Assembly (NCBI GenBank): GCA_903832325.1
Contig: CAILBC010000027.1
Coordinates: 186,001-250,000, forward strand
Reading direction: 5' to 3'
Source of the DNA: an uncultured Sphingomonadales bacterium
GTDB lineage: Bacteria; Pseudomonadota; Alphaproteobacteria; Sphingomonadales; Sphingomonadaceae
DNA length: 64,000 bases
This document shows, one piece after another, positions 56,567 to 64,000 of this stretch (position 1 is its first letter; the number at the start of each line of letters is the position of its first letter). The notes under the pieces were generated by a model that was not told where the DNA came from, did no database searches, and was given only the letters and a program-made list of their open reading frames with translations. Made by a program: the position numbers and the translations under genes.

Positions 56567-57040
56567 ATGGCGACTGAGAAGCTGCCGATGCTGCAGGAAG
56601 GCTATGACATGATGCTTTCCGAGCTGAAAGCGCTGCGCGAGGAACGCCCCAGGATCGTCGATGCGATCGAGGAAGCGCGCGCGCATGGCGATCTTTCGGA
56701 AAACGCGGAATACCATGCCGCCAAAGAGCGACAGGGCCAGGTCGAAGCCACGATCGCGGATCTGGAAGACAAGCTGAGCCGTTCGCAGATCATCGATCCC
56801 AAGACGCTGTCGGGCGATCGCATCGTATTCGGTGCGACGGTCACGCTGCTGGACGATGCGGACAAACCGGTGCGCTATCAGATTGTCGGGCTGGCCGAAG
56901 CGGATGCCCGGCGCGGCCGGATCAGCTACAATTCGCCGCTCGGCCGCGCGCTGATCGGGCGCAAGGTGGAAGAAGAGATCGAAGTCACCGTGCCGTCGGG
57001 CGACCGGTTCTATGTGGTGGAAAAGATCGAGTTCATCTGA
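56567..57040 (+). CDS. greA: Transcription elongation factor GreA
   Basis: GreA enters the RNA polymerase secondary channel and induces cleavage of backtracked RNA. The 157-residue protein has the N-terminal coiled coil with the acidic tip ([22 protein letters not shown], the two acidic residues in D-L-S-E-N) and the C-terminal FKBP-like domain ([22 protein letters not shown] ... [22 protein letters not shown]). AAAAGGA lies seven bases before the ATG. A strong terminator follows. carB-greA order is common in sphingomonads. Confidence 0.97.
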   Translation: MATEKLPMLQEGYDMMLSELKALREERPRIVDAIEEARAHGDLSENAEYHAAKERQGQVEATIADLEDKLSRSQIIDPKTLSGDRIVFGATVTLLDDADKPVRYQIVGLAEADARRGRISYNSPLGRALIGRKVEEEIEVTVPSGDRFYVVEKIEFI

Positions 57041-57101
57041 TGATGCCGGCCTGAAACGCAAAACAGGCCCCAACCCAAAAAAGGCCCCAACCCAAAAAAA
57101 A

Positions 57102-57138
57102 GGCGCCGTACCCGATGGGGTGCCGGCGCCTTTTTTTT
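57102..57138 (+). terminator. Intrinsic terminator of greA
   Basis: GGCGCCG (57102-57108) pairs with CGGCGCC (57124-57130), with an inner CCC/GGG pair, followed by eight T and preceded by eight A, so it can act in both directions. Two copies of GGCCCCAACCCAAAAAA lie just before it. Confidence 0.92.
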
Positions 57139-57268
57139 GTGGCGGAGCAAGCGCTGTGGCTTGCCGCCGTATTTCCCGCTCCACCTCGCACCTGGCCCCC
57201 CGCTCGCGCCGGGTTTGTCGACGCACGCGCGGGGGGTATTGGACCGGGAGCGCGGGCCACCGGGCCGT

Positions 57269-57490
57269 TCAGGCCGCGGGCAGATCCGGTTCGAGCAGGC
57301 GGTGCATGTGCACGATCACATAGCGCATTTCGGCATCGTCAACGGTGCGCTGCGCGGCGGCGCGCCAGGCTTCTTCGGCCGTGGCATAGTCAGGAAACAC
57401 CCCGACCAGATCGATGGCCTTGAGATCGACGAATTCGAGGCCCTGCGGGTCTTTGACCCGACCGCCCATCACAAGGTGAAGCTTCTGCAT
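57269..57490 (-). CDS. DUF4170 family protein
   Basis: The 73-residue protein starts MQKLHLVMGGRVKDPQG at ATG 57490 and continues through DLVGVFPDYATAEEAWRAAAQRTVDDAEMRYVIVHMHRLLEPD. This is the compact DUF4170 domain found in alphaproteobacteria; its function is unknown. The longer frame from 57628 adds sequence without similarity, and GGAAAG lies nine bases before the chosen start. It converges with greA across the terminator. Confidence 0.85.
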   Translation of the reverse strand: MQKLHLVMGGRVKDPQGLEFVDLKAIDLVGVFPDYATAEEAWRAAAQRTVDDAEMRYVIVHMHRLLEPDLPAA

Positions 57491-57641
57491 GGGATACTTT
57501 CCGTAAGGGAAGGATGAGCCCATGCCCCTGACAAATGCACCCGCGCAATTCAAGTGGGGCAGGGCATCTTTCTTGGTGTCCCCAGCCCAACCGGCCTCCT
57601 TGGCCAACCGCCTCCCTTGTCCAGCCACCCGCCAGGCAAGG

Positions 57642-58148
57642 CTATTTGCGCGTCGCGCGGTTGATCAGCGTTTGCGCCGCATCGCGCAACGTGGTCAGCG
57701 CCACATCGGCCAGGCCCGACATGCGGCGCGCCGCATCGGCGCTGTGGCTGCCGATTTCGTCTTCGATGCGTTCCGCGCCGTCCTTGCCGGCCTTGGCAGC
57801 GCGCGTGATATAGCGCAGCGCGATGTCGGTGCCGATGGTGGCCAGCCGGGCGATCCGCGCTGCGGCGGCATCGGTTGCCGCGCCTGTCTTTGTCACGTCT
57901 GCCTGCGCGGCGGCGCCAGCCACAGGCGCAGGCTTGCGCGCCTTGCGCCGGGCCAGCAGACCGGCCACCAGCGCGCCTACGGCAATGCCGCCGGCAACGG
58001 TCGCCACCGGATGGTCGCGCACGAAATCGCCCGCGCGGCGCGCGGTGTCGGCGGCCAGTTGCGTGCTGCGCAGGCGCGCCTGTTCGATCCGCTGGGCCAG
58101 ATCGGCTTCGGCAGGGCTTTCAGGGGTGGTTTCGGGCTGTTCGGTCAT
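57642..58148 (-). CDS. DUF883/YqjD-like membrane-anchored protein
   Basis: The 168-residue protein has an acidic, helical N-terminal part (about 1-45), then DFVRDHPVATVAGGIAVGALVAGLLARRKARK (about 41-72). That is the glycine-zipper membrane segment with a basic end typical of the DUF883 (ElaB/YqjD) group. After it comes a further Ala-rich helical region of about 90 residues that is longer than in E. coli YqjD. E. coli YqjD tethers ribosomes to the inner membrane in stationary phase; a similar role here is inference. It is the last gene of a four-gene unit starting at 59585. Confidence 0.65.
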   Translation of the reverse strand: MTEQPETTPESPAEADLAQRIEQARLRSTQLAADTARRAGDFVRDHPVATVAGGIAVGALVAGLLARRKARKPAPVAGAAAQADVTKTGAATDAAAARIARLATIGTDIALRYITRAAKAGKDGAERIEDEIGSHSADAARRMSGLADVALTTLRDAAQTLINRATRK

Positions 58149-58205
58149 GCTTGCAGGTCCTTGTTCAACGGCCGGGAGCCAATGCGCATGGAAAGACCGG
58201 TCCGG

Positions 58206-58520
58206 TCAATCGCGCGCCAGGGCCTTCACCAGCCAGCCCGATACCCCTTGCGCCAGGGCACCTAGCCGTTTCCTGAACAGCCAGCCCGCCAGTGCGGCCG
58301 CGGTCAATCCGATTGCGGCGCGGTTGTCCACCGCCAGGTCGGTCACGGTCTGCGCCGCGCTGCTGGCCTGGCGCACCGCGCGGTCGCGCACACGGCCGGC
58401 GATCGGGCGATAGGACAGTTCGGCGCGCAACGTATCAAGATCGCGGCGCAGCGTTTCGCGCGCGGTATCGCGCAAGTTTCGCGCGGCGATCAGGTCTTGC
58501 GCGTCATCCTGCCTGCTCAT
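58206..58520 (-). CDS. DUF3618-like small membrane protein
   Basis: The 104-residue protein has an N-terminal charged helix (ARNLRDTARETLRRDLDTLRAEL, about 13-35) and a single hydrophobic stretch near AAIGLTAAALAGWLFRKRLG (about 75-92). The Arg/Asp/Leu pattern at the start resembles DUF3618. ATG 58520 overlaps the stop of the upstream gene as ATGA, so translation is coupled. The position corresponds to yqjK in the E. coli yqjDEK set. The function is not known. Confidence 0.65.
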   Translation of the reverse strand: MSRQDDAQDLIAARNLRDTARETLRRDLDTLRAELSYRPIAGRVRDRAVRQASSAAQTVTDLAVDNRAAIGLTAAALAGWLFRKRLGALAQGVSGWLVKALARD

Positions 58521-58957
58521 GCCTCGCCCCCGGTCAGCAGGCGCACCGCGCGGCGCAGGCGTGCAATCGCACTGCGCGCGCAAAGCCCCGCCGCCGCCGC
58601 CAGCGACAGGCTGACCAGCGCCAGCGCGCCCCACGGCCCGATCAGCGGCGCCAGCGCCAGCAACAGCCCGACCACGACCGCCATCAGCGTGAAGAACACG
58701 AAGAACAGCGCGAGCCCCAGCAGGATCGCAATCGTCCTGGCCTGGGCCGCGGCAAATGTCGCGGCGTTGCGCCAATAGCCGGTTTCTGCGGCGATCAGCG
58801 TCTGCACATCCTCGATCAGCGCGCGCACCAGCGTGATCAACCAGGGCGCCTGCGCGCCCCCGCCATTTTGCGTGCCCCCGCCATCTTGCGCATTACCATC
58901 CTGCGCATTGCCATCAGGCCCGTCACGGTCAGCCACGGGGGGATCGGATTCGGTCAC
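58517..58957 (-). CDS. Phage holin family (DUF1469/YqjE-like) membrane protein
   Basis: The 146-residue protein begins with a low-complexity Asp/Gly/Asn/Gln stretch (about 6-36) coded by 15-bp-type repeats. Then come a helix and two strong membrane helices (about 70-92 and 100-126), the Actinobacterial/proteobacterial holin superfamily III pattern (LVRALIEDVQTLIAAETGYWRNAA ... FFVFFTLMAVVVGLLLALAP). I chose GTG 58957, 22 bp past the upstream stop; ATG 59044 would overlap that gene by 65 bp. Despite the family name no phage genes are near; YqjE of E. coli is the closest named relative. Confidence 0.75.
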   Translation of the reverse strand: MTESDPPVADRDGPDGNAQDGNAQDGGGTQNGGGAQAPWLITLVRALIEDVQTLIAAETGYWRNAATFAAAQARTIAILLGLALFFVFFTLMAVVVGLLLALAPLIGPWGALALVSLSLAAAAGLCARSAIARLRRAVRLLTGGEA

Positions 58958-58979
58958 GAACCGGTCGGCCGGGTGCGGA

Positions 58980-59585
58980 TCAGGCGTCGCGCCGGCCCGA
59001 CCGGCTGAACAGGCGGGCAACCATGAAGCCGGTAACCGCGGCAATCCCCAGCGCGGTGGCCGGGCTTTTGCGCACGAATTCCTTCACGTCTTCGCCCAGA
59101 TCGGCGATGTCCTTGGCGGCCAGCTTTTCCGCCGAGCTTTCCAGCGTGCCGGCGGCGGCGCGGGCATAATCGCCATAGGCCACGCCCAGCTTTTCATCGA
59201 TCACTGGCGCGGTATCGGCCAGCGTGCGGCCCACCACGGCAATCGCTTCGCTGGTCTTGTTCTTGCCCTGACGCGCCAGATCGAGGCTTTTGTCGCGGGC
59301 CTGGCCAGCCAGAACGCCGGCCTGCTCGGTCCATTCGGACGCGGTGGCGCCGGCCTTTTCGCGCGCGGCTGCGGTCAGATCGACGGCATCGGCGCGCAGC
59401 GTTTCGGCTGCGGCGCGGGCATCCTCGATTGCCTTGGAAAAGCGCGATTTGATGCCGGCTGCTGTTTCGTCAGCGGCTTCACCGGCTGCGCTGGTTTCAG
59501 CCGTATTCGGGTTGGGGGTGGCAACCGTTTCCTCGTTGTCCTGCACGGGGGTGTCCTGATTTTCCGGTGGGGTGGATTTGGCCAC
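58980..59585 (-). CDS. Ala-rich helical membrane-anchored protein, YqjD/apolipoprotein-like
   Basis: The 201-residue protein starts at GTG 59585, with GAGG nine bases upstream. It has a disordered Thr/Pro/Asn/Glu-rich N-terminus (about 1-40) and a long amphipathic Ala/Lys/Glu helical region (about 40-165). The C-terminal part ends in KSPATALGIAAVTGFMVARLFSRSGRR, a glycine-zipper membrane segment with basic end as in DUF883 proteins. The longer frame to 59801 has no supporting features. It heads the unit with the DUF1469, DUF3618-like and second YqjD-like genes, which suggests a membrane-organising or stress function. Confidence 0.7.
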   Translation of the reverse strand: MAKSTPPENQDTPVQDNEETVATPNPNTAETSAAGEAADETAAGIKSRFSKAIEDARAAAETLRADAVDLTAAAREKAGATASEWTEQAGVLAGQARDKSLDLARQGKNKTSEAIAVVGRTLADTAPVIDEKLGVAYGDYARAAAGTLESSAEKLAAKDIADLGEDVKEFVRKSPATALGIAAVTGFMVARLFSRSGRRDA

Positions 59586-61212
<1,627 letters not shown>

Positions 61213-61223
61213 CGGTTTCGGGT

Positions 61224-61257
61224 CCGGATTTTCGCGAAAGGCCGGATTTTCGCGAAA
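61224..61257. repeat. 16-bp direct repeat after eno
   Basis: CCGGATTTTCGCGAAA occurs twice with a 2-bp spacer; each unit ends in the palindrome TTTCGCGAAA. It lies between the convergent eno and cytochrome c genes and may form alternative hairpins. Confidence 0.7.
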
Positions 61258-61269
61258 TATCCGGTTGGA

Positions 61270-62223
61270 TCAGGGCTGTGCCAGGGCGGCGGCCATCTGG
61301 GCGCGGGTCCACGCTGGCCGGCTGCCGATATAGGCGGCGAGGTCGATCATCTGATCGTCGCTGAGCGTGGCCGCCACGGCCTGCATCGGCGCGGCGCCCG
61401 GATCGTTGCGCGTATGCGCGCGAAATCCGGCAAGCTGGCGCACGATATAGCTGGGCGAAGCGCCGCCGATGCCGACGAAATGCGTGGTGTGGCAGGTGGT
61501 GCAGGCCGGAACAGTGGCCGTGCCATGGTTGGCAAGCCGCGCGCCGCGCGCGATCGATCCGGCAGGCACATAGGCGATCGTCCGTTCGTGCGGATCGCGC
61601 AAATGGTGCTGTGCGGCCACGGTTGGCCCCTCGATGATGCGATGGCCCAGCGGTTCGCGGGCGCCGGTGTCAAAGCGATAGAGAAAATCCGCAGGGACCG
61701 CGCGGGGAATGGTTGTCGCCTCCACCACGCTGGCATGCCGCACCGGTTCCAGGCCTGCGAAATAGACTGCGGCGGCATGGAGTTCGGCCGGGCTGACTGC
61801 GCTTGCTGCAGCCACCATATAGGCCGTCGGATTGTCCGATCCCGCCGATCGCCGCGCCCCGCTGGCAAAGGCCTGCACTTGCTCCTCGATATAGCGCACC
61901 GGCAGTCCGCGCAGTTGCGCATTTTCGGTCCGGCCCGCGCCGCTGACGAGATGGCAATAGCCGCAGGCGCCGACTTTGTGCCTCAGCACGGCGCGTGGCG
62001 CCCTCGGGTGTTCGTCCGGATACCAGTCGGGCGCGTGCGTCATGTCATCCAGCGCCGCCTCGGTGAAGCGCTTTGCCGAACCCGGCAGCCGGTGAATCCG
62101 CGCAGCCGGGATCGGCGCGGTTTGCGCCCCGGGGCCGGGAAAGGCCCAATCCAGGCTTGCCACGGGTGCCGCAGCAATCAGCATGATGGCGGCAAGCACA
62201 AGGAGCCCGGATCGTTTTTGCAT
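61270..62223 (-). CDS. Exported diheme c-type cytochrome
   Basis: The 317-residue protein has a signal peptide (MQKRSGLLVLAAIMLIAAAP, then VASL, about 1-24) and two CXXCH heme sites, ACGYCH at about residue 88 and ACTTCH at about residue 240, each followed by a cytochrome c domain. The first domain is preceded by the DDMTHAPDWYPDEHPRAPRAVLRHK stretch. Electron partners cannot be named from sequence. ATG 62223 is preferred to 62295 because it begins the signal peptide. It is divergent from the AerR-like gene, 196 bp apart, and next to bacteriochlorophyll genes, so a role near photosynthetic or respiratory electron flow is possible. Confidence 0.85.
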   Translation of the reverse strand: MQKRSGLLVLAAIMLIAAAPVASLDWAFPGPGAQTAPIPAARIHRLPGSAKRFTEAALDDMTHAPDWYPDEHPRAPRAVLRHKVGACGYCHLVSGAGRTENAQLRGLPVRYIEEQVQAFASGARRSAGSDNPTAYMVAAASAVSPAELHAAAVYFAGLEPVRHASVVEATTIPRAVPADFLYRFDTGAREPLGHRIIEGPTVAAQHHLRDPHERTIAYVPAGSIARGARLANHGTATVPACTTCHTTHFVGIGGASPSYIVRQLAGFRAHTRNDPGAAPMQAVAATLSDDQMIDLAAYIGSRPAWTRAQMAAALAQP

Positions 62224-62419
62224 CCTGCGTATCCTGACGTGATGCCGCGGTTGGTCAAACACCCTGTACAGTATCGGACGGGCGCGTCTCGTCAATGATC
62301 TGAATGGACGGTATAAAGGGCAGGAGAGAGACAGCAGACTCGTCTCGACAGGTGGTCGCGATTGTGATTTTCTCGGTTAACGGCGAAAACGCCCGGGGCA
62401 GAGGAGGACTGGTGACGGC

Positions 62420-63313
62420 ATGGGCAATCTAGCCACAGTTGCGATTCCCGCGATCGACCGGCGGGGACTTGACAGCCTTGAAACCCACTTCGTTTCCCCG
62501 GACGTGTATCGACGCGATGACGTCGCGGTGCGCCAGGCCCGGCTTGCGCAAGTCGTCTGCGGCCAGATTATCCCGCAATTGCTGCGCCTTCATACCGAAG
62601 TCGTGCCCGAAGCCCCGCCGATCGAACACGTGGTCAATGCGCTTGCGCCGACCAGTTCCGATGTTTCGGGCCTGGCCAATATCGTTCTGGGCAACGACCT
62701 TGAGGCGGCGATCGCCTATATCCTGGTGCTCCGTGACCGCGGCCTGTCGATGGAATCGCTGTTCATCGAACTGCTGGAGCCGACCGCGCGCCATCTCGGC
62801 CATTTGTGGGACAACGATGAATGCGATTTCATCGATGTGACCCTGGGCGTGGCGCGGCTGCAAAAGCTGCTGGCCACTTTCAACGATTCGCACTTGCTGC
62901 CGGGTCTGGACGTGCGCCGTCATGTGCTGCTGGCGGTTACGCCGGGCGACCAGCATTACTTTGGCGCATCGATGGTCGAACGGTTTCTGCTTGCGGCCGG
63001 CTGGAGCGTGCAGTCCGCCTTCGAACAGACCGCCGCAGAGATCGCGCTTGTTGCGCAGGCGCACTGGTTTGCCGTGGCGGGCCTGACGGTGGGATCGGAA
63101 CGATCGCTTGATGCCCTTACCGAAACGATCACGCTGATCCGCCGGCAATCGCTCAACCCGGCGATCGGCATCATGGTCGGCGGCCCGATTTTTTCGGCGA
63201 ATCCGGCGCTCGCGCTGGAGGTTGGCGCCGACGGCACTGCCGCCAACGCGCCCACCGCGGTTCTGATGGCCCAGAAACTGTTTGATCTGGCGGAGTTGCG
63301 ATCTGCAGCGTGA
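62420..63313 (+). CDS. AerR/PpaA-like B12-binding photosynthesis regulator
   Basis: The 297-residue protein has an N-terminal helical region and a helical cap domain (about 85-145, with LFIELLEPTARHLGHLWDNDECDFIDVTLGVARLQKLL). A cobalamin-binding Rossmann domain from about 165 carries the signature GDQHYFGASMVERFLLAAGW, that is the DxHxxG motif whose His can be the lower cobalt ligand, and GIMVGGPIF. In AerR/PpaA, B12 serves as light sensor and the protein modulates the CrtJ/PpsR repressor. Its place next to bciA supports this over other B12-binding stand-alone proteins. ppsR is not in the window. Confidence 0.8.
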   Translation: MGNLATVAIPAIDRRGLDSLETHFVSPDVYRRDDVAVRQARLAQVVCGQIIPQLLRLHTEVVPEAPPIEHVVNALAPTSSDVSGLANIVLGNDLEAAIAYILVLRDRGLSMESLFIELLEPTARHLGHLWDNDECDFIDVTLGVARLQKLLATFNDSHLLPGLDVRRHVLLAVTPGDQHYFGASMVERFLLAAGWSVQSAFEQTAAEIALVAQAHWFAVAGLTVGSERSLDALTETITLIRRQSLNPAIGIMVGGPIFSANPALALEVGADGTAANAPTAVLMAQKLFDLAELRSAA

Positions 63314-63458
63314 TCCGGATTTGCGGCTCTGGCAAAGGCGTTTCGCGCTGGTTGATCGGGCCTTGTTCCCCGCGTCGGCTTGGCCATAACCGCTGGCCAA
63401 CCGGCAAGGGCGTCGGTGCATCGGCGGGGATCACGTGACCGACAAGGGCGAGGCGAAG

Positions 63459-64000
63459 ATGGCGGATGCTGCAGTTTCGCTGCGGGTCTGCGTGGTCGGC
63501 GCAACCGGTACGATTGGCCGGGCAACGGTTGCCGCGCTGGTGCGGCGGGGCCATGGCGTGGTCTGCCTTGTGCGCGCGCCGGTTCGCCAGCCGGTGGCCG
63601 GGGCGGCGATGCGCGTGGTCGATGTGGCCGATCCGGTGGCACTGGCGCGCGACGGGTTTGCGGGCGAACGCTTCGATGCGGTGGTATCGTGCATGGCATC
63701 GCGCACCGGGGTACCGGCGGATGCCTGGGCGGTCGATCATCGCGCGCAGGTTGCGTTGCTGAACGCGGCGCGCGATGCCGGGGTGGGGCACTTTGTGCTG
63801 CTTTCGGCGATTTGCGTGCAGAAACCGCTACTGGCCTTTCAGCAGGCCAAGCTGGCGTTTGAGGCGGCACTGGCAGCCTCGGGCCTGACGTATGCCATCG
63901 TGCGGCCCACCGCGTTCTTCAAATCGCTGTCGGGGCAGATTGATCGGGTGCGGCGGGGCAAACCGTTCCTGGTGTTCGGCGATGGCACGCTGACCGCGTG
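63459..64000 (+). CDS. bciA: Divinyl (proto)chlorophyllide 8-vinyl reductase BciA (3' end outside window)
   Basis: BciA reduces the 8-vinyl group of divinyl chlorophyllide with NADPH in bacteriochlorophyll synthesis. About 180 codons are visible; the gene runs off the right edge. The N-terminal NAD(P)-binding motif is VVGATGTIGRATVAALVRRGH, and the family-specific block is HFVLLSAICVQKPLLAFQQAK, followed by LTYAIVRPTAFFKSLSGQIDR and GKPFLVFGDG. I chose ATG 63459, with GAGG about five bases upstream; GTG 63435 in frame would add eight residues. It follows the AerR-like gene by 145 bp and marks the start of bacteriochlorophyll genes. Confidence 0.9.
   Translation, partial: MADAAVSLRVCVVGATGTIGRATVAALVRRGHGVVCLVRAPVRQPVAGAAMRVVDVADPVALARDGFAGERFDAVVSCMASRTGVPADAWAVDHRAQVALLNAARDAGVGHFVLLSAICVQKPLLAFQQAKLAFEAALAASGLTYAIVRPTAFFKSLSGQIDRVRRGKPFLVFGDGTLTA

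Noticed and set aside
58517..58957. Phage holin name taken as a sign of a prophage
   Set aside because: The protein is a DUF1469/YqjE-type inner membrane protein beside DUF883-like genes; no other phage genes occur nearby.
62298..62419. PpsR/CrtJ site (TGT-N12-ACA) before the AerR-like gene
   Set aside because: I searched the gap and found no TGT and ACA at the right distance; only partial matches are present.

Overview
The window is GC-rich chromosomal DNA with tightly packed genes, from an alphaproteobacterium and most probably a sphingomonad (Sphingomonadales). The assignment rests on gene neighbourhoods and protein style: rpiB-glyA-nrdR-trmJ, yqeY-dnaG-rpoD, carA-carB-greA-DUF4170, ilvB-ilvN-ilvC with leuA nearby, and Coq4. 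The right edge carries an AerR/PpaA-like B12-binding protein followed by bciA, a bacteriochlorophyll enzyme gene. This suggests that the window ends at the border of a photosynthesis gene cluster and that the organism is an aerobic anoxygenic phototroph. No phage, integrase, IS transposase, CRISPR array or rRNA operon was seen.

Layout. 1-2.0 kb: a PhoR-type kinase (cut by the left edge), a small membrane protein and two identical tRNA-Glu genes. 2-11.5 kb: recJ, a glycine-rich exported protein, a flavodoxin-like protein, a protein of unknown function, an AHH-family nuclease, nitronate monooxygenase, an amidohydrolase and leuA. 11.7-21.5 kb: epoxide hydrolase, a PAS histidine kinase, ilvC-ilvN-ilvB, then miaA and serB with overlapping divergent starts, and coq4. 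21.5-32 kb: purL, two membrane proteins, xseB-ispA-coaD, a periplasmic cyclophilin, queA, a metalloprotease, a TauE/SafE transporter and tgt. 32-39.3 kb: a two-gene kinase / c-di-GMP regulator module and two alpha/beta-hydrolases. 39.3-46.5 kb: a cytochrome-like gene remnant, rpsD, the rpiB-glyA-nrdR-trmJ operon, an M28 peptidase, a DUF2059 protein and a GIY-YIG nuclease flanked by inverted repeats. 47-57.5 kb: rpoD, dnaG, yqeY, carA, carB, greA and DUF4170. 57.6-64 kb: a YqjDE-like envelope protein cluster, eno, a diheme cytochrome c, the AerR-like regulator and bciA (cut by the right edge).

The genes are mostly core metabolism and information processing: branched-chain amino acids, pyrimidine and purine synthesis, queuosine tRNA modification, isoprenoid and ubiquinone supply, replication and transcription. 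Signalling adds three histidine kinases and one GGDEF-EAL response regulator.

The accessory signal lies mainly in repeats. There are four families of short interspersed palindromic repeats. One family brackets the GIY-YIG gene as an inverted pair, and another shows a compensatory base change in its hairpin. Short tandem repeats are unusually common: periods of 11 and 13 bp upstream of genes, and periods of 12, 15 and 18 bp, which keep the reading frame, inside dnaG, purL and trmJ. Six start regions share a promoter-like pattern of TTGAC-type -35 with 17-18 bp spacing, five of them with a TAG-type -10.
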